Source of the DNA: Oscillospiraceae bacterium
GTDB lineage: Bacteria; Bacillota; Clostridia; Oscillospirales; Ruminococcaceae
Length of the DNA: 64,000 nt
Assembly (NCBI GenBank): GCA_022835495.1
Contig: BQOK01000001.1
Location: 558,001 to 622,000, forward strand
Reading direction: 5' to 3'
Shown here: piece by piece, positions 1-8,137 of the stretch
Layout of the letters: every line of letters starts with the position of its first letter
How positions within the stretch are numbered: the first letter of the stretch is position 1
Translations under genes and position numbers: made by a program
Notes under the pieces: generated by a model
The model's input: only the letters and a program-made list of their open reading frames with translations
What the model was told of the DNA's origin: nothing
The model's database searches: none

Positions 1-1
1 C

Positions 2-3000
2 ACCATCAGCGGCCTGCCGCGGCCGCTGTTTGGCGTGACGAAGGGCGCAGTGGTGGAAAACCTGCTGCTGGACAAAAGCTGCATTCAATTTCCGCATACA
101 TATTTTGACGGCCAGGATTATGTGGACGGATATGCCCCGCTGATCGCTTATGCTGTGGACACGGAGGTGCGGAATTGCGGCGGGGCAGGGGATATCTATG
201 CCTACCGGCCGGAAACCGCCATGTTTGAGGAGCCCGCAGGGCAGGAGAATGCGGAGGCGCCCGCGGCCCCCACGCCCGGACGGACCCCCGGGCCATCGCC
301 GCTTCCAGCGGCATCGCCCTCTGAGGCGCCCCCACCTTCCCCCACGGCGGGGCAGGAGGCAGAAGGAGAAAACGGACAGGGAACACAAAGCCCGCCGCCC
401 ACCACCGGGCAGCCGGGGCCGACCGCCACGCCTGCTTTGGAACAACCGCAGGCAACGGCAGAACCCGGCGGCGCGGAAAACGGGCAGGGGGGGCAGACCG
501 GCCAGCCCCAGGAAGAGGCCCCTGCCGCGGAAAACAGTGCGCCTGAGGAAAGCGCCGCGCGGGCCGCAGAGATTCCGGCCCAGCCGCCGACGCCCCTTTT
601 GCAGAAAAACGCGGCGGCCGGCCTGCGCGCGGTTTTGGATACAGGCTTTGCGGAAACCGGCGAGGTTGGCGGTGAAACGGGAGAGCCGCCCGCGCCCACA
701 GAACCGCAGCCGGAGGCCCCCGCGCCCACGGCGGAGCCTGTTCCCAGCGCTTTGCCCGCGCCCACGGCGGCCCCGGCCGAAACACCCGCGCCCACGGCGG
801 AGCCTGTTTCCAGCGCTTCGCCCGCGCCCACGGCAGACCCGACCGAAACGCCCGCACCCACGGCGGAGCCGGTTCCCAGCGCTTCGCCCGTGCCCACGGC
901 GGCCCCCACTGAAACGCCGGCCCCCAGCCTGACGCCCAGCCCGACCCCGGGCGGGGGGGAGGAGGCCGGCCAGCCTGCGCCGCCGGAGCAGAGCTATATC
1001 GCCGTGGTGGCAAGCCGGGTGTGCGCAGGCGGCCTGGTGGCGCAGGCCGAGGGCTCGACCCTGATCTTGAATTGTTTTTCGTTGGCTGGGGTTTCATCGC
1101 AGCTGGAGGCTGAGGGCAGTGAGTATGTGCCGGTGATGGCCGGCTGCTTTGCGGCCCTGGTGGGCGGCAAGGCCCGGGTGGAAAATTGCTTTGCCACCGG
1201 CCAGATGGACTGCACCGACGTAAGCGCCGGGTTTGTGGCAGAAAACCGGGGCCTTATTCAGAACAGCTTTACCACGGCCACTTTGGCCGAAAACGGAAAC
1301 TTCCGGGCGGCCTTTGCGGCCCGCAGCGTGCGGCCGGAGGGAGAAGAAAGCGAATGGGGCGAGCCCCAGAGCGACGAGCCGCTCCGGGGTATTTTGGGCT
1401 GCGTTTACGACCGCCAGATGGCCTGCGCGGAAGACGTGTATGCAGCGGGGCTGCCCAGCGCACAGATGGCCGGCGCGGCCGCCCAGCGGCCAGAGGGCAG
1501 CTGGTACCGCACCGAAAACGCCTACCCCCAGATCGGTTATTTTGCACAGCACGAGAACGAGCGGTTTGCGCTGTGCTCTAAGGCGGCGGCTGTGGCGGCT
1601 TTTTTACCGGAGGACACGGCACTGAGCGACGCTTTGGCCGCCGGACCCGCCCTGGAGATTGTGCTGCCGCAGGCGATCGACGAGGTGGCCCTTACCTGGA
1701 GCGTGAGCGGTGGACTGACCCTGACACCGGCGGGGAACGCGGTGCCGGACCCCGCCGCCTGCCTGCCGGGAAGCATCCTCTCGGGCTCGGTTACTTGTGT
1801 GGTAGGGGAAACAGCACGCACCCGAACCCTGGCCTCCACGCCGGCGCAGCCGCCTGCCGTGCTGTATGAGGATTGGGCCGCTGTGGGCGCGGCCGTGGCG
1901 AACGGCAGCTTGCTGCGAACGGACGGCGCGGCGCTGACGCCCGCAGGCGAGGGCACCGCCGACGACCCCTGGCAGATCGGCACGCCCGAAGCGCTTGCCT
2001 GGTTTATGAGCCAGGTGAACGCGGGGGTATTGGGCACCGGCAGCCAAAATGTTTTGCTCACCGCCGACATTGACCTGTTCGGCGGAAATTATACCGGCGA
2101 AACGGATGCGGACGACGTTACAAAGGCACTGCCCTGGACGCCTGTGGGCAGGGCGGGCGCGCCGCATTTTACAGGGACGCTGGACGGGGCCGGCCACACG
2201 GTGAAGCATCTCTTTATCCAGGATGCCTCGCTGGAGGGGGGCGGGCTGATCGGATTTGCGCAGGAAGCGGTGATCCGGGGCGTGACGGTGGGTGCGGATT
2301 CCAGCATCACCGCCCGGACGGCGGGCGGCGTGGTGGGGCGCTTGAACGGCGGCACCCTTGAGGACTGCGTGAACCAGGCCGCGATCACCGTGAGCGGCGG
2401 CTTTGGGGGCGGCCTTGCCGGCGAGTGCGCCAGCGACGCAGCCCCCGCCGTGATCCGGCGCTGCGCCAACGAGGGCAGGATCGCCGGAGAAGGCGGCGAC
2501 GCCCGGTTGGGCGGCATTGCGGGACAAGCCGGCGGCGCGAGCGGCCCGCCGGAGATCACGGATTGCTGCAATACCGGGAACGTGGAGAAAAAAGACGCAG
2601 GGACCGGCGGCGCGGCGGGCATAGCCACCGGCAGCGCAGCAATTATGAACAGCTACAACGCAGGCAGCGTGACCGCGGCGACCCCGGGCTTTGCCAGCGC
2701 ACTGGCGGAGGCCGGAAACCCACTGGCGAACTGCTACTGCCTGGAGGGCGGCACGGCGCAGGAGAACGGCGCGGTGCCGGTTACGCTGGGGCAGCTGCGC
2801 TCGTGGGGGATGGTATACGCCTTGAACGGAAACAGCCGCAGCGGCCATTGGCAGCTGGGCAAAGGCGGAGGCCCCGCCCCGGCCGCGGCGCCGGGCGAAT
2901 TGCGCGCCGCGGCCGATTGGGCCGAGGTGGGCGAGTGGGTGCAGATCAGCGGCAGGGCGCCCCTGACGGCCACCGACCTGACGGCTGGAATTGAGATAAA

Positions 3001-4468
3001 GTATTGCCCGGTGAGCAGCGCCGAGGACCTGGCCTGGTATGCCTATATGCAGAATGGCGGCGGGGCCCTGCCCTGCCGGGAGCTGCGGATCTTCAGCGAT
3101 ATCGACCTGTTTGGCGGGGAGTATACGGGCAAGCGCAACGATGGGGATGCAGAAGAAGCGCTGCCCTGGAAGCCCATCGGCGCGGAGCCGCAGCACGGGT
3201 ATGTGGGCTTTTTGAGCGGGCGCGGCAAACAGATCACAAACCTGTATGTGAAAAATGAAAACTATGCGGGGCTTTTGGGGTATGTGAAAGGCGGCGCGGT
3301 GCAGGATCTGACCGTGCAGGGCCGGGTGAAGGGCGTGAACGCCGGAGGGATTGCCGGGGCCTGTGCCGGAAACATTTCCCGGTGCCGCAATGAGGCCGCG
3401 ATCGCAGGTACCGGCAGCGCCGGGGGCATTGCCGGCACAGGGAGCAGCGCGATCACGCAGTGCGTCAATGCGGGCAGCGTGAGCGGCAGCGGCCTGACGG
3501 GCGGCCTGGTGGGCGAGCACACGGCCGGCGCGATTACAGATTGCTACAATACCGGCAGCGTACACGCCGATTCTGCGCCGGCGGCCGGCGGCCTGGTGGG
3601 ACGGAGCGACGGCAGGGTGGCCAACAGCTACGTTGCCGCGGCAATGACCGGAACCGCGGCTTCTTTGGGAGCGTTTGCGGGGGAGGCAGGTACGGCCGGT
3701 TACGAAAATTGCCATTACCGCGAGAGCGGCAGCCCGGCCACCGGTGCGGGAGAAGCGCCCGGCATTACCGCGCAGACCGAGGCATTTATGCAGAGCCGCG
3801 CGTTTGCAGAAACGCTGAACACCGCCGCGCGGGTTGGCCCGGACTCTGTGTGGACGGTGGACACCCCAGCCGCGCAGGCCGGGCAGCCCGCGCAGGTGCA
3901 AAGCCGGAGCCGCGTGCCGGCGGCCCGCGGGGCTGAAAACCTGGTTCAGCCCATGGCGGCGGCAGGTGACAACGGGGGATACCCCGTGTTCGGCACGCTG
4001 GCCGTGACGATCCGGGTCGTGATGCCCAGCTCGTTTTCCTTCTGCGTGGCGCCGGATGTGACGGTGAGCGGGCCGGAGGACCTGCAGCGCTCGACAGTAA
4101 ATGCCAGCGGGGAATACCGCACCGTGCAGAATTTGAGCGACAGCGCCATCCGGCTTTCGGTCGACAAGGTGACGGCAAGTTCGGCCAACCCGGCGTTCCG
4201 GCTGGTTTCGAGCGTGGCCGAGCTAACCAACGAGGGCTCGGTGGTCATGGCGCTGCTGCCGGCAGGCACCAAGCTGAACAGCCTGGAGGAGTATGCGGCA
4301 AAGACCCTGACCGCGGCCAGCACCGGCGTGGTGGTGCTGGACCGGCTGGCCGCCGGGGGCTCGGCAGAGCTGGCCGTTTACGCGGCGGCGAAGGTGACCG
4401 GCAAGGAAAACTATTTTGATTTTACCGTGACCCCCACGATCAAGATCGAATTGGCGGCGGGCGGCTGA
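2..4468 (+). CDS. Large secreted GLUG-repeat surface protein, 5' end outside window
   Basis: The frame is open to the left edge, so the gene starts upstream; the GTG at 35 is probably internal because residues before it (ISGLPRPLFG) continue the same repeat style. About 1,488 residues are visible. Order, numbered from the GTG: GLUG-like segment (1-70), Pro/Ala/Thr/Glu-rich stalk (about 70-315) with 22-residue repeats, GLUG-like block (320-520), an Ig-like stretch (530-620), two further GLUG blocks (about 640-960 and 990-1310), each opening with a DIDLFGG segment and a later G-x-G-H or G-R-G-K turn, and a C-terminal beta-rich domain (about 1320-1477, VVMPSSFSFCV then QNLSDSAIRLSV) related to seven other proteins in this locus. 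No LPXTG signal or C-terminal membrane segment follows. A role as an adhesin or fibre component is inferred. It heads the visible part of a co-directional cluster. Confidence 0.8.
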   Translation, partial: TISGLPRPLFGVTKGAVVENLLLDKSCIQFPHTYFDGQDYVDGYAPLIAYAVDTEVRNCGGAGDIYAYRPETAMFEEPAGQENAEAPAAPTPGRTPGPSPLPAASPSEAPPPSPTAGQEAEGENGQGTQSPPPTTGQPGPTATPALEQPQATAEPGGAENGQGGQTGQPQEEAPAAENSAPEESAARAAEIPAQPPTPLLQKNAAAGLRAVLDTGFAETGEVGGETGEPPAPTEPQPEAPAPTAEPVPSALPAPTAAPAETPAPTAEPVSSASPAPTADPTETPAPTAEPVPSASPVPTAAPTETPAPSLTPSPTPGGGEEAGQPAPPEQSYIAVVASRVCAGGLVAQAEGSTLILNCFSLAGVSSQLEAEGSEYVPVMAGCFAALVGGKARVENCFATGQMDCTDVSAGFVAENRGLIQNSFTTATLAENGNFRAAFAARSVRPEGEESEWGEPQSDEPLRGILGCVYDRQMACAEDVYAAGLPSAQMAGAAAQRPEGSWYRTENAYPQIGYFAQHENERFALCSKAAAVAAFLPEDTALSDALAAGPALEIVLPQAIDEVALTWSVSGGLTLTPAGNAVPDPAACLPGSILSGSVTCVVGETARTRTLASTPAQPPAVLYEDWAAVGAAVANGSLLRTDGAALTPAGEGTADDPWQIGTPEALAWFMSQVNAGVLGTGSQNVLLTADIDLFGGNYTGETDADDVTKALPWTPVGRAGAPHFTGTLDGAGHTVKHLFIQDASLEGGGLIGFAQEAVIRGVTVGADSSITARTAGGVVGRLNGGTLEDCVNQAAITVSGGFGGGLAGECASDAAPAVIRRCANEGRIAGEGGDARLGGIAGQAGGASGPPEITDCCNTGNVEKKDAGTGGAAGIATGSAAIMNSYNAGSVTAATPGFASALAEAGNPLANCYCLEGGTAQENGAVPVTLGQLRSWGMVYALNGNSRSGHWQLGKGGGPAPAAAPGELRAAADWAEVGEWVQISGRAPLTATDLTAGIEIKYCPVSSAEDLAWYAYMQNGGGALPCRELRIFSDIDLFGGEYTGKRNDGDAEEALPWKPIGAEPQHGYVGFLSGRGKQITNLYVKNENYAGLLGYVKGGAVQDLTVQGRVKGVNAGGIAGACAGNISRCRNEAAIAGTGSAGGIAGTGSSAITQCVNAGSVSGSGLTGGLVGEHTAGAITDCYNTGSVHADSAPAAGGLVGRSDGRVANSYVAAAMTGTAASLGAFAGEAGTAGYENCHYRESGSPATGAGEAPGITAQTEAFMQSRAFAETLNTAARVGPDSVWTVDTPAAQAGQPAQVQSRSRVPAARGAENLVQPMAAAGDNGGYPVFGTLAVTIRVVMPSSFSFCVAPDVTVSGPEDLQRSTVNASGEYRTVQNLSDSAIRLSVDKVTASSANPAFRLVSSVAELTNEGSVVMALLPAGTKLNSLEEYAAKTLTAASTGVVVLDRLAAGGSAELAVYAAAKVTGKENYFDFTVTPTIKIELAAGG
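724..921 (+). repeat. Three 66-bp tandem repeats encoding a Pro/Thr-rich stalk
   Basis: The block beginning GCCCACGGCGGAGCC recurs at about 724, 790 and 856, exactly 66 bp apart, with a few substitutions. Each unit encodes 22 residues of the pattern PAPTAEPVPSAxPxPTAxPxET. The repeats lie in the first gene of the window and extend a low-complexity linker, a usual layout for wall-spanning or glycosylated stalks. Copy number could vary by slippage. Confidence 0.85.
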
Positions 4469-4500
4469 GGCTGCGCGGGCGGAAAAAGGAGACCTTTTAT

Positions 4501-5529
4501 TTGAAACGGATGCGAAGATGCTTCCCGGTGCTGCTGGCGGTATTTTTGCTGCTGTGCACCGGGGCTTACGCGGAGGCGCCGCCCATCAGCACAGCGCCGG
4601 CCCAGGCCGACGTGGACTGGAAGGGAACCGTGTGGCCGGAGGTGGATCTGACTATTTTGGTAACGGTGGCCCCGCAGGATTCCGCAGGGGCGGCAGCGGC
4701 CGACGCCGGCGCGCCCATTCCGGGGGCGGTGGTTACCGCCGCCTGCCTTCCGCCGGGGGGCGGGCAGACGGGGAACGACGGCAGGCTCACCATCACCGGG
4801 CTGGCGGCAAACACAGGCCAGGATTTTGCGGTGAGCGTGGCCGGTTACCAGGCGGGCGGGGCACAGGGCGTTTTGCCCGGGCAATACACCGGCCGGGAGC
4901 TTGTGATATCGCTGGTGCGCCTTGCGGCGGCGCCCCCCACCGCCCAGCCCAGCGCGGCCCCGGAGCCGGGCGGCGCGGATGCGGCTGCAACGCCGGCCAC
5001 CGCGGCCCCGCTTAGAACGGCGGGGCCGGCGGCCACCCCGCCTTCGCGGCCGCCGGGGGGCGCAGACACGGAGCCCACGCCAACGGCCCCCGGCACGGAG
5101 CCCCTGCCAACCGGAACCCCCGCCCCGCAGCCCCCACAGCAGGAGGATCGGCCCGCCGGGCCGGCCGGCCGGTTGGGGGGGCCAGCCCTGGCCGGCGCGC
5201 TGCTGCTTTTACTGTTTTTGCTGTTCATCGCGCTGCTGCTGTGCCGCGGCCGGTGGCTGATCGTGGAGGACGAGACCGGGAAAAGGCTGCCGCAGGCGGC
5301 TGTGACCGGCCCAGAGCTGAAGCGGGCGCAGGCCCAGCGGGGTAAATTTTGCCTTGGCTTTGCACAGCCTACCGGGGCACAAGCAAGCGAACAGAGCGGC
5401 TATGCCGTGCTGGTGAGCTGCCCCGGATATGAAACCCAACGGGCGGAGTTTCGGCGCAGAGGCTGGCGCCAGGTGGAAAAGATTGTTTTACGGCAGCTCA
5501 CCGAACGGGACAGCGGGGCTGAAATTTAA
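4501..5529 (+). CDS. Membrane-anchored exported protein with Cna-B/carboxypeptidase-regulatory-like domain and Pro/Thr stalk
   Basis: The TTG start is chosen because AAAGGAG lies just upstream and the product then begins with a clean signal peptide (basic start, LLAVFLLLCTGAYA). Residues 35-140 look like a small transthyretin/carboxypeptidase-regulatory or Cna-B-type beta domain (PIPGAVVTAA, then DGRLTITGL). Residues 140-225 are rich in Pro, Thr and Ala. A strong membrane segment (about 228-250, LLLLFLLFIALLL) is followed by a cytoplasmic tail of about 90 residues that resembles a second such domain. It sits 32 bp after the large GLUG protein and is probably in its operon. A structural anchor role is inferred; no enzymatic motif is seen. 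Confidence 0.7.
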   Translation: MKRMRRCFPVLLAVFLLLCTGAYAEAPPISTAPAQADVDWKGTVWPEVDLTILVTVAPQDSAGAAAADAGAPIPGAVVTAACLPPGGGQTGNDGRLTITGLAANTGQDFAVSVAGYQAGGAQGVLPGQYTGRELVISLVRLAAAPPTAQPSAAPEPGGADAAATPATAAPLRTAGPAATPPSRPPGGADTEPTPTAPGTEPLPTGTPAPQPPQQEDRPAGPAGRLGGPALAGALLLLLFLLFIALLLCRGRWLIVEDETGKRLPQAAVTGPELKRAQAQRGKFCLGFAQPTGAQASEQSGYAVLVSCPGYETQRAEFRRRGWRQVEKIVLRQLTERDSGAEI

Positions 5530-5550
5530 ATAAAAGTGAGGAACATCATT

Positions 5551-6114
5551 ATGGCACAAACCGTTTATCATGCCCCGGCGCCGGAGCAGGCCCAGGGCAC
5601 ACCCCCGAAAAAAGGCAAAAAAAAGAAATGGCTCATTCTTTTGCTGGCGCTGCTGCTTTTGGCGCTGCTGGCAGCGGGAGGCTTTTTTGTGTGGCAGTAT
5701 TTCAACCGGGGCGAGCTGATGGAGCCCAACGCGACCATCGGCGTGATGCCCGGCAAAACCGACCAGGAGATCATTGACGAGCTGAACCGCAAGGTGGACG
5801 AGCGCAGCATCGCGCTTACCATCAACCCCGCCCCGGTGGCAGAGGACGGCGGCAGCCCGGTGAACTGGATGTACGAAAACCCCCAGAGCAACGACAAGTA
5901 CACCAAGTTGGAGGTATACCTGGACGACACCGAGGAGCTGATCTACGAGACGGCCTTAATGATAAACGGAAGCTACATTGAGAGCGCCCCCCTGAAGGTG
6001 GAGCTGCCCGCGGGCACCTACAGCTGCACCGCTTATGTTCACGGCTACCGCCTGGCGGACAAGAGCTACCTGGGGCAGGTGGCCGCAGGGCTGACTTTGA
6101 CCATTAAGAACTGA
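5551..6114 (+). CDS. Membrane-anchored extracellular protein, NATIG family, copy 1
   Basis: The ATG at 5551 is preferred over the in-frame GTG at 5536 because GTGAGGA then lies at ribosome-binding distance. The product of 187 residues has a Lys-rich start, one membrane segment (about 32-50) and an extracellular domain: PNATIGVMPGKTD, a helix with DELNRKVDERS, then beta-rich sequence with LDDTEELIYETALM and LPAGTYSCTAYVHGY, ending LTLTIKN. The paralogue at 6941 shares the same skeleton. I recognise this as a recurrent domain beside surface-protein genes in Clostridia but know no proven function. Position in the cluster suggests a cell-surface receptor or assembly anchor for the secreted subunits. 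Confidence 0.65.
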   Translation: MAQTVYHAPAPEQAQGTPPKKGKKKKWLILLLALLLLALLAAGGFFVWQYFNRGELMEPNATIGVMPGKTDQEIIDELNRKVDERSIALTINPAPVAEDGGSPVNWMYENPQSNDKYTKLEVYLDDTEELIYETALMINGSYIESAPLKVELPAGTYSCTAYVHGYRLADKSYLGQVAAGLTLTIKN

Positions 6115-6201
6115 CACGCCGCCGGCATGGCGCACTGTTTCAAAACGGGGGCAGCCCCGCAGCTATATAAAGAAATAAAAAAGAAAAAGGAGACCATGAA
6201 C

Positions 6202-6936
6202 ATGAAGAAAAAGCTCACAGCACTGGCATTGGCGCTTGCGCTTGCCACAAGCCTGGGCAGCGTGGCATTTGCGGCGCCCGCCACCGGCAGCGTGACCGAC
6301 AACCGGGACGGCACCCAGAACGTGACCGGCCTGAACGACGACGTGAATGGGTTTGAGCAGGGCGGCGATGTGGAGTGGAAAGCCGAGATCGTGACCGGCG
6401 ATGTGATCAGCGTGGTGATGCCCACAAGCGTTGATTTTTACCTGAAGCTGAAAGGCGGGGTATATACCCCCGCTTCCGGGGGCACCCAAATGGGATTTGA
6501 CCGGATCCTTTCGGCCGAGGCCAAGGTGGTGAACAATTCCACCTGCGCCATTGAGCTGAGCTGTGTGGCCATCACCGACAGCGGCGTTGCTTCCAGCGCG
6601 AACCCCTCTGCGGGCGCAACGCTGCCCAGCGGGGTGCTGAGCCTGGTGGAGCTGGCGCTGGCGCCCAAAAACAGCGACGCCAGCCTGACCGACCAGGAAT
6701 TTACGGAGGGCAAGCTGGACCCCACCGCGGTGGGGAGCAGCCCACTGGCGTTCGGCACCATAGCCACGGCCGACGCGGCAGACCCCAACGCCAACATTTA
6801 CAGCCTGTGGATGCACGGCCGGAAGCTGGCGGGCGAAACCGAAGACACCTGGAAGAACGTTATGCTGGCCATAAACGCGAATGAAACGGTTACGGCCACG
6901 GTTACCACCACCTTTAAGGTAGCGGTGACCCCGTAA
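6202..6936 (+). CDS. Secreted single-domain surface subunit of the shared beta-domain family
   Basis: ATG at 6202 is preferred because AAAAGGAG ends 9 bases upstream; ATG at 6196 and one at 6127 are alternatives. A typical signal peptide (KKKLTALALALALATSLGSVAFA) precedes a mature protein of about 220 residues. It contains VISVVMPTSVDFYLKL, then VVNNSTCAIELSCVAI and a final TTTFKVAVTP. This spacing matches the C-terminal domain of the large GLUG proteins downstream, so it looks like the short, domain-only member of the family, possibly a major fibre subunit (inference). It lies 5 bp before a membrane-anchored NATIG protein. Confidence 0.65.
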   Translation: MKKKLTALALALALATSLGSVAFAAPATGSVTDNRDGTQNVTGLNDDVNGFEQGGDVEWKAEIVTGDVISVVMPTSVDFYLKLKGGVYTPASGGTQMGFDRILSAEAKVVNNSTCAIELSCVAITDSGVASSANPSAGATLPSGVLSLVELALAPKNSDASLTDQEFTEGKLDPTAVGSSPLAFGTIATADAADPNANIYSLWMHGRKLAGETEDTWKNVMLAINANETVTATVTTTFKVAVTP

Positions 6937-6940
6937 GCGC

Positions 6941-7501
6941 ATGAAGAAGCGTTTGACCGGGCCGGGCCGGGCGGCCGGGCGCCCAGGAACCCACAGAAAG
7001 CACCGCGCGGCCCTGGGCGCCCTTGTGCTGCTTGCGTTTTTGCTTGCCGCGGCGCTGCTTTGGGGCAGGCTGCGGCCCCCAAAACCGGCGGAGCCGGCGT
7101 TTGCCGCCAACGCCACCATTGGGGCCCTGCCGGATAAGACCGACAGGGAGATCGAGGCCATGCTGCAGCAGGCGGTGGACGAAAAGTCGGTGGCATTTTC
7201 CATCAAGTACGACCCTACCTTTGCCAGCGGCTCGGCCGAGGGCGAGCTGAAGCTGGAAAGCCCGGGCAACAACATCAACTACATCTTTTTTACCATCGCC
7301 CTGGACGAAACGGGCGAATTGATCTACGAATCGGGGCTGCTGAAGCCGAACTCGTATATTTACAGCGACAGGCTGCAGACCAAAGAGCCGCTGCCAAAGG
7401 GAACCTACCCCTGCACAGCCACCGTACACCTTGTGGACCGGGAGACGCTGGGCGAGATCGGCACGGTGCAGGCGGCGCTGACGCTGACGGTTCAAAGTTA
7501 A
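6941..7501 (+). CDS. Membrane-anchored extracellular protein, NATIG family, copy 2
   Basis: This is a 186-residue paralogue of the protein at 5551. A basic N-terminus and one membrane segment (about 26-45, LGALVLLAFLLAAALLWG) are followed by NATIGALPDKTDREIEAML, then ALDETGELIYESGLLKPNSY and LPKGTYPCTATVHLV, ending LTLTVQS. It starts 4 bp after the preceding subunit gene and ends 14 bp before the next, so the three are almost certainly co-transcribed. The alternation of anchor, subunit, anchor, subunit suggests paired partners. No catalytic motif is visible. Confidence 0.65.
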   Translation: MKKRLTGPGRAAGRPGTHRKHRAALGALVLLAFLLAAALLWGRLRPPKPAEPAFAANATIGALPDKTDREIEAMLQQAVDEKSVAFSIKYDPTFASGSAEGELKLESPGNNINYIFFTIALDETGELIYESGLLKPNSYIYSDRLQTKEPLPKGTYPCTATVHLVDRETLGEIGTVQAALTLTVQS

Positions 7502-7515
7502 GAAGGGAGAGTGCC

Positions 7516-8079
7516 ATGGGGCAGAAAAAGGTTCACAGGCGCGCCCTGCTTTTGGCGCTGGCGGCATTGCTGCTGGGGCAGCCCGCGCTGCCCGCGGCGG
7601 GCAGCGATGCCACGGCGCCGCCCGGCGGCCAGCTGGTGGAGCAAAGCACCGTGGACCTGCCCATCCAGGGCAGCATGGCGCAGCGGGCGGATGTGATTTC
7701 GGTTATTGTGCCCGCCACGATCCCCTTTTTGCTGGATGTGGACGAGGCCGGCGCGCTGCTGCGGGTGCTTTCGGCCACCGGCACTTTTACCAACAACTCG
7801 CTGTTCGGGGTGGAACTTACCCTTGACAGCGTGACCGACGGCCAGGCGCTGATGAACAAGGTGGATCTGTATCTGGCAGTGGGGAGCGAAAGCAGGCTGC
7901 TGGCGGAGGGAACGCTGCTGAACATTCCGCTGGCGACGCTTCCGGGGGCCACACAAAGCGCGGCGCACGCCGTTTCCCTTGCAGTGGAGGGAGAGGCGAA
8001 GCCCGGGGTGACGGGCATTGGGACCGCGGGGGAGACATTTGAAGTGGGCGTTACCCTGAAAGTGACCAAAACGCCATAA
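7516..8079 (+). CDS. Secreted single-domain surface subunit of the shared beta-domain family
   Basis: AGAAGGGAG sits before the ATG. A signal peptide (LLLALAALLLGQPALPAAG) precedes a mature domain of about 160 residues with VISVIVPATIPFLLDVDEAG, ALLRVLSATGTFTNNS, and a terminal VGVTLKVTKTP. These are the same landmarks, in the same order, as the last 150 residues of the four GLUG proteins that follow, making this the clearest stand-alone form of the domain. There is no sorting signal or membrane segment after the signal peptide. Function is unknown; a polymerising or wall-associated subunit is inferred from the repeated architecture. Confidence 0.7.
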   Translation: MGQKKVHRRALLLALAALLLGQPALPAAGSDATAPPGGQLVEQSTVDLPIQGSMAQRADVISVIVPATIPFLLDVDEAGALLRVLSATGTFTNNSLFGVELTLDSVTDGQALMNKVDLYLAVGSESRLLAEGTLLNIPLATLPGATQSAAHAVSLAVEGEAKPGVTGIGTAGETFEVGVTLKVTKTP

Positions 8080-8137
8080 AAATTGGTTTAAAAGCGCCTG
8101 CCGCGCGGCGGGCGCGGCAAAGAAAAGGAAGAAAAAC

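Noticed and set aside
724-921. CRISPR-like regular repeats
   Set aside because: The 66-bp units are contiguous, in frame and encode a Pro/Thr linker; no spacers are present.
1604-3901. 765-codon minus-strand frame in the first gene
   Set aside because: Shadow of the GLUG protein; composition is Arg/His/Ala-rich without motifs.
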